From the NCBI GenBank assembly GCA_033816765.1, contig CM066288.1:3658001-3722000 (forward strand): a stretch of DNA of 64,000 bases, given 5' to 3'. Both the position numbers and the translations under genes were made by a program. Below the pieces are notes generated by a model. The model did no database searches. It was given only the letters and a program-made list of their open reading frames with translations, and was not told the DNA's origin. This document shows positions 35,749 through 47,700 of this stretch, piece after piece. Position 1 is the stretch's first letter. Each line of letters starts with the position of its first letter. The DNA comes from Nothopassalora personata. Lineage: Eukaryota > Ascomycota > Dothideomycetes > Mycosphaerellales > Mycosphaerellaceae.

Positions 35749-36245
35749 GATGGAAGGATCGGACTGAAAGGTGCTGCGATTTGGCGACCTCTAGCTATGG
35801 ATTGATACGCAAAATAGAACTCCTGGACAGCGCTGCAGTGATGGTCACAGAAGTGATCATGGGCATTGATGAAGCTTGCAGGTACGCGCCAGCCACGAAC
35901 AAGTGACGTCCAGAAGTCCGTGCAGTCTACACCTTCCGAAGCGTAAGCAATTATCTATTCGAAGACTCAACATCGTGGTATGGCAGTACTCGCCAGACAC
36001 TGAGGCGACGAATCTGCCAGTGCCGTTTAGTGCACGATCGTTAGTAGGCTGTGCACACGTCCACACGATACACTTGTGACAGTGTGGCTCCTTTCTACCT
36101 CGAATACTGGCTAAACACTTCCTCCTGTACACTCCACATTACCTGTCGAAAAGACCACCTACAACACCGTCATGCAACGATATCAGCCAACGTTTCTCAG
36201 GAACTCCAAAGCAGGAACCCAAACAACCACAGAAGAGCCAGCACC
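35749..36245. other. intergenic region
   Basis: About 0.5 kb upstream of End3 and of the frame-broken gene on the plus strand. The overlapping short frames on both strands have no family. Nothing else was seen. Confidence 0.45.
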
Positions 36246-36727
36246 ATGTCCATGTTTCCTTTGTGTTTGGCTGTCATCACACCTACTCCCCGCGATGGCC
36301 GCTTCTTCGTCAACATCACTCCCCAATATGGGGGCCTGTAATAGACAAGATTTGGGTCGAGTATGCGAAAAACCACCTGTGGCCTGCCAATGCAGAATTG
36401 CATGACGGCTTGACCTTGCCCTACTACCACATTGGCCATAATCCGATTGGAACTTCTACCTTCTCCTGCCGCAATTTTTACAGTATCGATCGCTTGATCC
36501 GTCAGACTAACTCCGGCAATCTTCGCAAGGCGCGACTCCGAGCCATATTCGAGCGCATTCTCATGCTGCCTATTTGTTGGGCCACAATCGACACGAACAG
36601 AGGAAGTGTGTTACAGGCTCATAGGAAGTGGCCAAGCGGATATAGGAATGTCAAGACGGCGAAGGATGTCAAAGCGGCTTACCGTGAGCATAATGCACCA
36701 GTGGCGCGAGGATTGCGACACCCTTAG
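36246..36727 (+). pseudogene. frame-shifted relative of the 37701-38822 protein
   Basis: Two frames line up with the intact gene 1 kb downstream. In frame one, MFPLCLAVITP then FFVNITPQYG matches its LLFPTSLAAIKPN then FCFDINCTPQLG. In frame two, GPVIDKIWVEYAKNHLW then LPYYHIGHNPIG matches GPALPDHIAEDLYQKYV then LPYYHIGTTTIG. The frame changes inside a run of five G (36330-36334), where a sixth G would restore reading. After the shared block the sequences diverge, and it stops at 36727 without the downstream half. A decayed or truncated duplicate is most likely; a homopolymer indel is the alternative. Confidence 0.6.
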
Positions 36728-37700
36728 GGAATGGAGATCCGCTGTGACCTCCTAGGCAGGATGTGGCGAAATATGGCGGCTGGCGGCGCTACAAATCGGT
36801 ACGTAAAGCAGCATGACCGCCTCTGGAAATTGGCTGCTGTTTGTAGCATACTACACTGCCCTTTCCGCTGAGCATCGCCGTCACTACCTCGAGCCTGGCT
36901 GACACGATACGATCTCGCAGGGGTGCCAGAGAGATGGACTTCTGTGAGGGCAGACTTCTGTTCGCGTGCCACAACGAAGAGTCGAGTCCGGACACGATTT
37001 CTAAGTGGCACAATTCCGGGCACAACGGCAGAGTGCAATCGACGAGATGTACATCGATAGAGCAGCAGGAGCGACTGGGCGCCCGGGCCTGCGTCTCCTT
37101 CGCAACAAATCTCGTGCTCCCGAGAGCAAGCAAAGCAGCGCGGCGTGCTGTCGCTGGGCGGAGTCATTTGAAGACGTATCAGCATGTACCTCGAGGCCCG
37201 AGCCCATCATCGTCAGCACGTCCGCATTCAGTCACGAGTTCGGAGGGTCCGCGAAGCTTTCATGCCGCGAGTCGCGGTTGCAGCGAACTCTCCTGCCTTG
37301 TGGCAGGGTAACCCCAGGCCATCACTAACGTCCGTCAACCGTCACTGGACCGTTGCCTGACAAATCCTGGCAGCCAAAGTCTCTTCTCACGTCAGTGTAC
37401 TATCCGACGCGTGTGGCGCAGAGATCTGTGCATGTTTGTTTACTGCTGTTGATGCTCACGCTCGACAATATCTTACATGGTGCAGGCACATTTCCGCCTC
37501 CATCTACTTGATCTTGTTGCATTGCTTTTGCTTTGATTTTCCTGTAGTAGTATATGTTTCATACAGCATCTCCTTGCAACATCACTCACTGTGCTACCTT
37601 CCACTTTGTTTTTTGTTTCAGCTGGCTCAATACATACCTTGCTTGCAGGATCTACGATCACAACAGCCAGCTCTAGCGCTAATATCACTGACATCTAGTG
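36728..37700. other. intergenic region and promoter
   Basis: About 1 kb between the frame-broken copy and the intact gene. The 3' part (37500-37690) is pyrimidine- and T-rich, like a fungal promoter and leader. The other frames look like shadows. Confidence 0.45.
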
Positions 37701-38822
37701 ATGTCGTCCTCGAGCATGAAACGAAAGGCGAACTCGCCGCCCGAGAACCCTCCCATGAGGAAGAAGTCTTCTGTCAGCGTGATGGCAGCCGCAGCAGCCT
37801 ACGGTGGCGCTATCAAAGTCGCCAAGAAAGCTCGCCCAGGACCTGCTCTCAGGGAAAGCACCTCGAACCTCGCGTTGGCAAATATCGACCAGAGAGGACC
37901 TCTGAAAGAATTCGGACCGTGGGAGAAGGCGTCCACAGCCAACATACGAGGACGTACACTTCGTCACCGCGAAAGTATGCTGACAGGACATGGCATACCA
38001 CTTCGTCCAGGCCTGGAGCTGGCAGGTACTCAGCTTCAAACCCTGAAAGGCGAAGACATAGCCTTCATCAAAGAGGTTCTCCTCTTCCCCACCTCCCTCG
38101 CAGCAATCAAGCCGAACTGGCCCTTCTGCTTCGACATCAACTGCACGCCCCAACTCGGCCCAGCCCTCCCCGACCACATCGCCGAAGATCTCTACCAAAA
38201 GTACGTGTGCTCCTCGCCACTCCTCCGACCCGGCCGACTCCCCTACTACCATATCGGAACCACAACAATCGGCTTCCGCCTCCACTTCTACCTCATACTG
38301 CCCAACGCCGGCGGCCCACCCCACGCAGCCAACACCGGTCACCTCAGTGACTCAGCCCTCCAACTCCTCTTCGACCACTGTATCTGTCCCGCTCTCCAAG
38401 CCGCCGAACCCAAGCGCCGCGGCTTCGGGTCCTGGATGCAGGCCATGAACGAAGCGAACCTAAAACCTCTCAAGTCACGCAAACGATCGGCTGGACCAGA
38501 GATGCAGGAGGAGAGGATTCATTGTTTTCACTTGGCGGCTGTCTGGGAGGCGATGGAAGGGTGTGATGATGAGAATGTGCAGGACTTGTTGCAGGGGGGT
38601 ATGCTTGTGGCGTATGGGGATGTGAATGGGCACACGTGGCATGAGGGTTGGAAGCCAACTTGGATGGCGTGGAGGAAGGATTGGGAGGGGGCTGTAGAGG
38701 GGAGGTTTCTGAGAGAGCAGAGTAGGATCTCGGTCGGGCTGGAGCTTGGGGTGGGGACGAGTGAGGCTGGGTTGAAGGAAACGCAGATGAGTCGGTATGA
38801 GAGGAATAAGGCGAGGCATTGA
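37701..38822 (+). CDS. conserved-looking protein of unknown function
   Basis: One exon of 373 residues; the first ATG is at 37701 (a codon earlier is GTG). The N-terminus is basic, with nuclear-localisation-like KRK and KKARP clusters. The core (about 110-260) contains LLFPTSLAAIKPNWPF, FDINCTPQLGP and RLPYYHIGTTTIGFRLHF. The C-terminal part has an acidic helix and a Trp-rich segment (HTWHEGWKPTWMAWRKDW). I recognise no catalytic motif or named family. A related broken copy lies upstream, so the family duplicates locally. Coding is convincing; no function is offered. Confidence 0.7.
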   Translation: MSSSSMKRKANSPPENPPMRKKSSVSVMAAAAAYGGAIKVAKKARPGPALRESTSNLALANIDQRGPLKEFGPWEKASTANIRGRTLRHRESMLTGHGIPLRPGLELAGTQLQTLKGEDIAFIKEVLLFPTSLAAIKPNWPFCFDINCTPQLGPALPDHIAEDLYQKYVCSSPLLRPGRLPYYHIGTTTIGFRLHFYLILPNAGGPPHAANTGHLSDSALQLLFDHCICPALQAAEPKRRGFGSWMQAMNEANLKPLKSRKRSAGPEMQEERIHCFHLAAVWEAMEGCDDENVQDLLQGGMLVAYGDVNGHTWHEGWKPTWMAWRKDWEGAVEGRFLREQSRISVGLELGVGTSEAGLKETQMSRYERNKARH

Positions 38823-39345
38823 TGATCAGAAGATTGGACATGGCCGCCGAGGCTGAGAATGGAATCTGTACTACTACTATCACTGGACAATCGCTTTCAC
38901 GCGTGGAAAGCTTGCGGTTTGGGATTCTGCTAGGGAAGCGAGCTTGCACCGGTTTGACACCATCATTTCGCATCAATACTGTCAATATGTACTCGCTATG
39001 AAATAACGTGTACTATTAGCCACTGCTGAATCTCCTTGGTGTTTTTATCGACATTTAGACAAATCATCTTATGCTTCTGCCAATCGCTCCTCTGGCACTC
39101 TCTGAAGCGGTACTTTCTATACTTGCTCCGGAGCGCAGCAGGAGCGCACATCTATTCGAGGGTCTCGCTGCTATGTCTGAGCCACGGAGGTCGATTATGG
39201 GATGTCCAATATCTTCTCAGCCAGCTGCCGAGCAAGGCAATACGTGGCGTACCATGATGGAGTAGCCGACGACTGTGTTTAGATGCTCATCAGGTACAGC
39301 CTCTAGTGGATCGCAATCGGTGTCTTCACTTTCCGCTATTGCAGG
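38823..39345. other. intergenic, no gene recognised
   Basis: About 0.5 kb between the unknown gene and the TRK relic. A short frame at 39071-39265 may be decayed sequence, but it does not match TRK as far as I can tell. Confidence 0.4.
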
Positions 39346-39870
39346 CGTGGTTACTCCTCGTGGTTCGCCATCTATGCTGTCATGTCGCTCTTCTGCAATG
39401 CACGTATGACCCTCAACAACGAGAACATGGGCCTATTCCTGGAGGATGATGTCCTACTGGTTGTCTCGGGTATGCTTATCATTGCTGGATATACCGGGCT
39501 TCCAGTCATGCAGCGAATCGGGCTCACCATTGACTACTAATCCACCCGATCGCGCATATGGCTTCTTGACAGCATGAGGCATGGAAAGGAGAAGGTCATT
39601 TCCTCTATAAAGGCCAAGATCATGCGATTCCTGGAATGGAATGGGTCCAGCTACTTCTTATCGAGGTTCAAGGAAGAACCTTGACCTTCCGACAGTGGTC
39701 AGCAGTGGCCTGGAATGTATCAGGAGCATTTGTAGCAGCGGAGAGATTTCCTAGACTACTTCCTACAGCATCCGCGACGCTGTTGCATCCACGTGTTCCC
39801 GAAGAAGCATACGATCGTTCTTGCACTCTGGGCTATCACGTCTTTCTACACGGGACATGGCCACTGTAAG
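39346..39870 (+). pseudogene. relic of a TRK-type potassium transporter
   Basis: Two pieces in the same frame resemble the C-terminal membrane part of fungal Trk1-like K+ transporters. The first (39346-39537) reads SSWFAIYAVMSLFCNARMTL, then VSGMLIIAGYTGLPVMQRI. This matches the family pattern of a pore-loop segment followed by LLILAGNT-x-FP and a hydrophobic helix. The second (about 39748-39850) reads FLDYFLQHPRRC, then VFPKKHTIVLALW, matching the typical FLLDHPRRC-x-LFPS segment. A TAA (39538-39540) and a TGA lie between them, and no upstream half is seen. It is a degraded fragment, not a working transporter. Homology is from pattern memory, not a search. Confidence 0.6.
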
Positions 39871-40947
39871 GAGAAGAGCCATTCTCGTTCATGTATGGCC
39901 GGCAGATATGGAGGAACTCATTTCGGCCCCGCTCAGTTTGATGATAGCCGATTCCCGGCTACAGGAGAAAAGCGGGGGCTTGGAAAGGAAGCCAATGTAC
40001 AGTCTGCAGATGTACGAAGCTGCCGTGAACACACATGTAGTGCAGACGCGGAAAACTGATTTGGGATCCATCGCATTGAGGCGCTGACGGCGAGGATTTC
40101 AATGGACCCTGTAGCGTGTTAAATCACGGACGGTACCGCACATCACTTTTAGATCTGGGACGATGCGCCGTGGGCAGAGGAAGCGTGATAGGGCTTCTAG
40201 GAAGTCGATGTCGCCTGTACGTTGTTAACGTCACGGAGACGCGTCGAGAAGCATAACGGAAGGCGGGTATTCACCGCGAACTGTAACCTCAACAGTAGTC
40301 CATGAATCTTTGGAGCCTTGGATGGTGCAGCGAGCACAGATGCATGTTCGTTAATGACAGTGTTCATGTATCGAGAAAATGCACCGCATCAAAAGGAGCT
40401 GCTTCGGCTTGATGCTCGATAGGATCTGCAGATGCTAAGAATCTGAAAGATCTTCGTGGAGTAACAGAGCTGTGAGGCAAAGTGTCGTCTTCTTGAGCGG
40501 CTGCAATGGAGCCACGTGGGGGGGCATGGCTACCTCCTACGTTGCTGGATGTCGCATTCTGAAGCGAAGGATCCATCTTTTCGTCTTGTCTGCGAGCCGT
40601 CGCGAGCAAGTACTCTGGAAAGGCATCTCGAAGGGGTCAAGGGCTCCTTCTCAAGCTCGCTCCTTTCTTCAATGCTTCTCGTGGTCGTTAGGGGGCAATT
40701 GTGGCAAAGTGAGTCAGTCAAATTTCGAATACCTCGACCTCAGATTTCCCCAGTAAGAGTGGAACAACGCTCCCCTGAAAATCAGTCTTATATCTTTGGA
40801 TATCAATTCAGATCGCTGCACATTTCCATGCTTGTTTCCAAAGGTCGCTAGCGATCAATTCTGCTGACGGGTATAATCATGCCAACCATATCCTAAAATG
40901 CAACATGTACACCTCCGGCTGTCAACACTTGTGCAAAGGGTCGCCGC
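39871..40947. other. gene-poor stretch
   Basis: About 1.1 kb with scattered short frames. One on the minus strand (40364-40609, 81 codons, starting ATG) is hydrophilic and without a family. Part of this stretch may be further decayed sequence next to the TRK relic. Confidence 0.4.
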
Positions 40948-42432
40948 TCACTGACTGTCCTCCCGTCCTTTGAAGGCTTTGCTGATACTCCTGCGGAAAC
41001 CTTTCACCTTCTTCGAAGCCCGACGTGCAATCTTCTCATCCTCGGCACTCTTCGTGGCTGACGCGTTTACCCGTGAAGTCTTCGGTGTAACTGCAGGCGC
41101 ACCCGTTCCAGCCTCATGCGTACGCTGTGCGGGAGGCGCTGGCTTCGTTGGACCATAATACTCCATCGTCCCAAGTCGACTGCTGGAACTCGTGGCCTCG
41201 TTCTCTGGGATGAACGAATCTAGCCGGTGCTGTCGGTCTGCTGCAGCCCTAGCTCCCAATGGTACGCCGCCAGCTGTAGGTATCCTGCCACTTTGCTGGA
41301 TGTATGATTGTCGTCTTGATGAGATGCTGGAAGCGCCAGTGCCTGCAGTCGAGTATGTTCGTCGTGTGTATCCAGTCTCTGTGTTGATCGACTCCTCTCT
41401 CGTGAGTTCTGATCGATTGCTTGCATCACTATTGATATCATCGGTGTCAATCGCTCTGGCCTTACCTTTGCCTTTGTCGGTCATGATGGCGGCTTCGCCA
41501 GGCGGCACATCTTCTCCCAGGTGGTTTGGTTGGCTAGGTGTGGCGTGCTCAGGCCGCGAGATGCTGGTAGGTTCGACTATAGTAGCACTTATACCAGGAG
41601 GAATATCACTCCCGAGATGGTTTGGTGGCAAGTCTTTACTTTGGACTTCCACGACATTTTCTGCACCTGCAGTAATCTGCTCCTCGATTGACACCTTGGC
41701 TTTGGGATCAATATCGTGTTCATCAGCTGCACCCGAGACACTAGTTTTGCGGGCAAAGGGATTGGCGTTGGTGAACCAGCCAGAGCTGCCAATCGTGGGC
41801 TTCTTAGTCAGTGGTGCTGGGGTCTCCTTCGAGTCATCGGCGTCTGCAGCTACGCTGGCTTCCTGTGGCTTCGAAGGTAGTCCTGATATATTGTTTGAAG
41901 ATTTAAGAGACTCGGATGTTGGCAACGCCGAGGAAGGTACCTGCTCCGGAGAACCTTCGTACTGAAATCAGCATCTATCTACGCAGTACTAGATACTAGC
42001 CGAAGCTAACCTGTATGTTGAGGTGCTTTGCCTGCGAGGTCTGCCTTGTCTACAGTATCTGGTCAGCCAATTTCTCGTGATCGCACAGCTTGGAGAGAGG
42101 TTGACTGACCTTCTTGGTTGCCTTGATCGAAAGGCTCGCCTGCCGTGCCTTTACCTTGACTTCCAGAAATCGGCTCCTGTCCTGACTGTGCCTTGTCGGG
42201 GTTCGCAAGTTGAGGCTCGCCTGTGTTCTGGCCAGATTTGCCAGCGAGGTCGGTGTTGTCTAGAACATGTCAGTCTGGTGCTCGCCTTGTAGTGCACGCG
42301 TCACGAACCTTCTTGGTTGCCTTGGTCGTACGGTGCGTCGGCGGTGCCCTGTCCTTGACTGCCAGACACTGGCTCTTGTCCAGACGCGGCCTTTGGATCG
42401 CCGCCCATGATGACCTTCTTCATCGCGTCCAT
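40948..42432 (-). CDS. disordered protein built from duplicated phase-1 exons
   Basis: Minus-strand gene starting at the ATG of MDAMKKVIMGG. Exons are 42432-42309, 42259-42110, 42049-42011, then the large exon ending at 40948. Introns of 49 and 60 nt are clear and all are in phase 1. The splice into the last exon is uncertain: a donor at 42010 joined to an acceptor at 41883 gives QHTGLPSKPQ in frame; a small extra exon is also possible. Exons 1 and 2 share a 25-residue block (SGQEPVSGSQGQGTADAP-like). Exons 2 and 3 both begin D-(N/K)-x-DLAGK. The last exon has its own duplicated motif (PNHLGSDIPPG and PNHLGEDVPPG) and a basic C-terminus. Entirely hydrophilic; function unknown. Confidence 0.65.
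42111..42384 (-). repeat. two copies of a 25-residue coding repeat
   Basis: Copy one lies at 42384-42310 and copy two at 42185-42111. The encoded blocks agree at 20 of 25 positions (my hand count), the differences being conservative (V/I, Q/K, Y/F) or small. Each copy ends exactly at a phase-1 intron, consistent with exon duplication. Confidence 0.7.
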
Positions 42433-43224
42433 CTTTGGTTGATGGTAGTGATAGTCTTGATGGCGGGTTGAATTCTTTGTCCCGCGAAGTCAAGTTGGCT
42501 TGGTCGTGCGAAGGTCACACGAACTTTAGAACGAAAGAAGTAAAAGTGACGCCTCTCCCTCACTTCACCTCAGTTGTACCTGTTGTTGGTAGCGCCGAAG
42601 GATGCGCCGTTCAGTCAGTTCCAGATCTCGGGAGCTCAAGCCGGTTCTCAGCCTCAAAGGTTGATGATCAGATGATGCGCAATGTGCAGGGAAAGCGGGC
42701 CCGTCCGCTTAGAATATTAGTCAATGCTCGCAGTGCGCGGTAATCGATGCGCGATATCTGTGATATGTATACAGCATCAGGTAAAGACATTATTCATTAT
42801 TACTCGCATAAGGGACTGTGGGGAAGAGGCTTAGAGTTTCAACAAGCTTCGAAGACAGGCATTCGTGCCACATGGGAGCGTGCAAGTCACGCTGACGATC
42901 CATGAAAGCACGAAGTCGGCATGAAGTAGGCCAAGCCATCTCCAACCAATGAGACGCGCGAGTAATACGATGCATGCATGCGCGGGATACAAGCGAGAGA
43001 TAGGCGAAGCATTAGGGACGTAGACAATGTCAACGTGGAGAAGAAACAGGGTCGGGAGCATCCCCTTGCTCTCGAGCGCCAGCAGCTGTCGTTATGCAAC
43101 CATCGGTTGCTTTACAGTGCTACTCTGGGTATCGTGCTGTCAATCATTTGTGAAACTCCAGCCAAGGCTTGTCATCTATCACTCCCAAACGCCGGGGTCG
43201 AACAAAACAACCAGACGTAAGGCT
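42433..43224. other. intergenic region
   Basis: About 0.8 kb between two minus-strand genes. It contains the promoter of the exon-repeat gene and the 3' region of the RING gene. Short overlapping frames only. Confidence 0.45.
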
Positions 43225-44186
43225 TCATGTTGTTATGCCACGCTTCCCCTGGTTCTTCTTGAACTGTGACTGCTTCATGAACTGAATTGGAATGACATCC
43301 ATCTTCTTCTTGTTCGTTCGTGATAGAGGTTTACGACAGACCGGGCAGGTGCCTACGCCGCGGTCGCTGCTCTTTTCGCCTGTCATCAGGGCTTGGGTCA
43401 AGCACTCGTGGCAGTAGAAGTGGCCTTGCCAATAGTCAGTCGATAGCAAGCACCAGCACAAATACCGCACTTACCACATGATGTTGCTGTACAATTCGTG
43501 AAGTTCTCCATGCAGATGATGCATTGCCTCTTTCCAATCTTCTGTGGACCTTCGTCATCCTGCTCCGACTGCTGTTGCTTGATAGCATCGCGTTGCTGCT
43601 GCTGTAAGAGTTCTTCCTCCGCAGACGGCGCTTCGTCGTTTGCAAGATCGACCTCTTCAATCAAGCGCTCCGTGGACACCCTCCGACGTCTCGGCGCCCG
43701 CCCGGATTCACCACCCGTCTCTTCCGCTGACCTCTTGCGTCGTCGTGATTGTTGTGAGGATGTAGCCCGAGTGGCGGCAGCCAGATCCACCAAAGCGGAG
43801 CTACGGCGGCGGTCGCGGTTACCATTGATTCGTGTTCGAATAGTAGCAGGCATATCGGAATCTTCTGATTCGCTCGTGGAGCTTTCAAGGGTGACGAACT
43901 CGCCGTCTGATCCGTTGGACTGAGGTGTAGGCTCGTCGTCGGAGTCAAGAAGGGCGCTGATACTGTAGCCGTAAGTGGCACGAGGCCTCGTGGTATGCTC
44001 TTGCGGTCGGTCGTATGTTCTGCTCTCGGTACGCCTCTGTGACGTTGCTGCTGTAGAGGGTTGGAGGTGATGTGGCGGTGCTGGGTTCAAGAGGTCGTGC
44101 AGTAAGCTTGCGGTTGGCCGTGCACGTGCAGTGGACGGAGGATGTGCATAGTGTTGTTGCTGTGAATGCGAGTTGTCTGCAGACAA
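43225..44186 (-). CDS. RING-finger ubiquitin ligase, Slx8-like
   Basis: Two exons, 44186-43475 and 43424-43225, joined by a 50 nt intron with donor GTAAGT, give about 303 residues. The intron falls inside the RING, and splicing restores SCGHFYCHECL. The RING (about 220-270) is complete: CIICMENF, CGHFYCHEC, then CPVCRKPL. The N-terminal 200 residues are disordered with acidic/Ser patches (LDSDDEPTP, TSESEDSD) that may include SUMO-interacting motifs, and a Gln-rich helix precedes the RING. C-terminal RING plus disordered N-terminus resembles Slx8/RNF4 SUMO-targeted ligases. The frame runs upstream of 44186 without an ATG; the true start is unresolved (see the ORF at 44250-44423). Confidence 0.8.
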
Positions 44187-44249
44187 GGTGGGAGACGGAG
44201 GGCGATGTGATGCCCGGCGGCTTTGTGCAGCATCCTCGCTGTCATCACT

Positions 44250-44423
44250 TCACTCTGCATCAGTCACCGTCGCCTCAAATCTCCTTTGAACACTCATGAC
44301 TAACAATCCCTCGTCGTCCATGTTCCCAAAGCCCCATTCACTTCCACTGAAGGCAGTAGCGCGGTACGTGCGCCCGTTAGGGTCGGCGAGGCCGTCATCG
44401 TCGTCGAAGGTCCATGTCGACAT
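44250..44423 (-). CDS. short ORF, possible first exon of the RING gene
   Basis: A 57-codon frame starting MSTWTFDDDDGLADPNG and ending TDAE before TGA (44252-44250). It lies in the same frame as the RING protein, whose frame continues directly after the stop (SDDSEDAAQ). Either an intron removes the stop (for example donor GTACCG near 44369, acceptor GACAG near 44238), or this is a separate small ORF, or a nonsense change has occurred. The acidic, Trp-containing sequence looks coding. Confidence 0.45.
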   Translation of the reverse strand: MSTWTFDDDDGLADPNGRTYRATAFSGSEWGFGNMDDEGLLVMSVQRRFEATVTDAE

Positions 44424-44718
44424 CTTGCTCTGCTCTCCGTATCATTGCTCACAAGCAGACACTTTATACAGGCAGAAGGGGAGATGTCAGCAAGAGCGCG
44501 ATAGAGTTACATTGTCCGGCGATATGGATCCGCGCCACCAATAGCTCTACAGTACCTCCTACTGATCTCCACCTGCAGGGGTGTCTCTTCGTAGGGCTGA
44601 GGAAGCTTTCGATAGAGCGCGTCATGACCAGACATGCACCTCGATCCTCACGATATTGTACTGCTGCTTGCCACAGCCCATCATCATGTTCGACCGGTGA
44701 CCCCGACGGCGACAAGCG

Positions 44719-47700
44719 ATGCGATCACGATGCCACCGAAATGTGGTGCATGCGCTCGAACGGACCCAGCAGACATCGCTACTTCGACTGCGACCGCAAC
44801 CCCTGAACAAGTGGTCGTGTGCACGGAAATGCTACGCATCGACGGCCGTCGCCGCGTCGCAAGGCCGACCGCGATCGTTGGCGGTATCTTCAGGAGCTAG
44901 GCATAACGAGATTGGTGTGCAACAAGTCAGCGCGCATGTTCATCCACAACTTTTCCCTACTGCGACCGCATCAAGGCCCGATGCCGAACTGGTTTCTCTG
45001 TCTCGAGACCACCTTGCAAGGCATGAACTGCTGGGAAAGACGAGCGACAATGCAGAACCAATTGGCTTTGCCTTGCCGGCGTTGCACGGTGCGTCACTGG
45101 ACGAGCACTTCTACCGACTGGGCATGGACAGCGCGGAGCCTTTCCTGAGCCTATCGAAGAAGTATGCTCGGGCGTCGCCACCACCAAAGCCGCGCAAATG
45201 GACTCGGAGGAGTGGCTGGACAAAGTACCACCCAGATGGCAGCTCCGAAGCCGTAGCTGCGCCGGATGCTGATGTCCTGACGTTTGATATTGAGGTGATG
45301 TGGCATGAGACGAACTTCCCTGCTATGGCATGTGCGGTGTCTGCGACTCATTGGTATGCTTGGTTGTCGCCGTGGCTGCTCGGAGAAAGCGAAAATGATA
45401 GGCACTTGATTCCTCTCGGCGACCCGAAACAGCCGCGAATCATCGTTGGACACAACATCAGCTACGATAGAGCTCGTGTTGCGGAAGAGTACAGATTGGA
45501 TCAACCGAACAACTTCTTCATGGATACCATGAGCTTGCATGTGGCCGTGAATGGTATGTGCAGTAGACAACGTCCAACGTGGATGATGCACCGTAAGGAG
45601 CGCGAGATGCAGGATAAAATCGCGGCTGCAGATGAAAGTGTCGACCTTGCTTCTTTACTGGAGAAAAGAGAAAGCTTCGACGAAGAGGAGGAGCTTTGGG
45701 TGGGTCGTTCCTCGGTGAACAGTCTGCGGGATGTCGCCAAGTTCCACTGTGGCATTACCATTGACAAAGCGAGACGGGAATGGTTTGGCGAACTGGATCG
45801 TGATGGCGTCGTTGAGCGATTGGAAGAGTTGCTAGACTATTGCGCCGCCGATGTGGAGATCACACACAAAGTGTACAAGAAGGTGTTCCCACTTTTCATG
45901 GAGACATGCCCTCATCCGGTGTCCTTCGCAGCGCTCAGGCACATGGCCTCGGAAATACTTCCTGTTGACAAAAGCTGGGAAGCGTACATCGCTAATGCGG
46001 ACGCAACTTATCAAAAGCTGTCAACTGGTGTGACAGAACGATTGGTCGACCTCGCTGAGAAGGCGCTGGAACACCGAACAAAGCCTGATGTGTACGAGAA
46101 AGACCCCTGGCTATGCCAGCTGGACTGGACCGGCCAGGAAGTACGGATGGTGAAGGGGAAGAAGAAGGGTGATCCTCCTCGACCAGCTGCACGACAGAAA
46201 AAGCCTGGTATGCCACAATGGTACAGAGGCCTGTTCGCACGGAATGATGCCGACATTGCCCTCACGGTGCGAACGCGGATCGCACCGATACTACTGCGAC
46301 TCGCTTGGGACAATAACCCACTCGTGTGGTCCGACAAGTATGGCTGGACTTTCAAGGTGCTCCATGCCAACGCCGGCAAGTACCAAGATCAGTCGATGAC
46401 GCAGTGCAATATGCTTGAAGAAGAGGACTTTACTCTACGTGACGATCTCGAGCATACTTACTTCAAGCTTCCACATAAAGATGGACCAGACGCTAGATGT
46501 ACGTCGCCGCTAGCGAAAGGCTACTTGAAGTTCTTCGAAAGCGGGACTCTCTCTTCGGAGTACGAGTATGCTAAGGAAGCTCTGGAGATGAACGCATCGT
46601 GTTCGTACTGGATCAGCGCTCGCGACCGGATTATGTCGCAGATGGTCGTGTACGAGAACGAGCTCCCCGATGCATCAACACCTGGAAGTGATCTTGGTTA
46701 CATCTTGCCACAGGTCATACCAATGGGCACGATCACTCGACGAGCGGTGGAGAACACCTGGCTCACAGCCTCAAATGCGAAGAAGAATCGGGTTGGCTCT
46801 GAGCTGAAGAGTATGATCACCGCTCCACCCGGCTACTGCTTCGTTGGAGCAGATGTCGACAGTCAGGAGCTTTGGATCGCTTCCCTAGTGGGTGATGCCA
46901 GCTTCAAGCTTCATGGTGGTAACGCCATCGGGTTCATGACGCTCGAAGGCACTAAAGCTGCTGGCACGGATCTACATTCTCGCACTGCCAAGATATTGGG
47001 AATCTCCCGCAACGACGCGAAGGTCTTCAACTATGGCAGAATCTATGGTGCAGGCTTGAAGTTCGCGCAGTCACTGCTACGGCAGTTCAATCCGACTCTC
47101 AAGGAAGAAGACGCCAAGAGCATCGCAACCAATTTGTACCAAGAAACCAAAGGCACATCCACCACGAAGAAAGTGCTTCACGAACGCAAATTCTGGCGCG
47201 GTGGCACTGAGAGCTTCGTCTTCAACAAGCTCGAAGAGTTCGCCGAGCAAGAACGACCTCGCACACCGGTACTTGGTGCTGGCATTACAGAAGCGCTCAT
47301 GCGTCGTTATATCAGCAAGGGTGGCTTCATGACCAGCCGCATCAATTGGGCCATCCAATCTTCCGGTGTCGACTATCTTCACCTGCTAATTGTCAGCATG
47401 GAGTACCTGTGCAAGAGGTATAACATCAACGCACGTCTGTCCCTGACTGTGCACGATGAAATTCGTTACCTCGCCAAGAACGAAGACAAGTACCGCTGTG
47501 CGATGGCGTTACAAGTCGCAAATGTTTGGACAAGAGCCATGTTCAGTCAACAGATGGGCATCGACGATCTTCCGCAGTCGTGCGCCTACTTCAGCGCCGT
47601 CGATATCGATCATGTCCTACGCAAGGAGGTCGACATGGACTGTGTCACGCCATCGCATCCAACCGCGATTCCTCCTGGCGAGTCACTCGACATTCTGCAG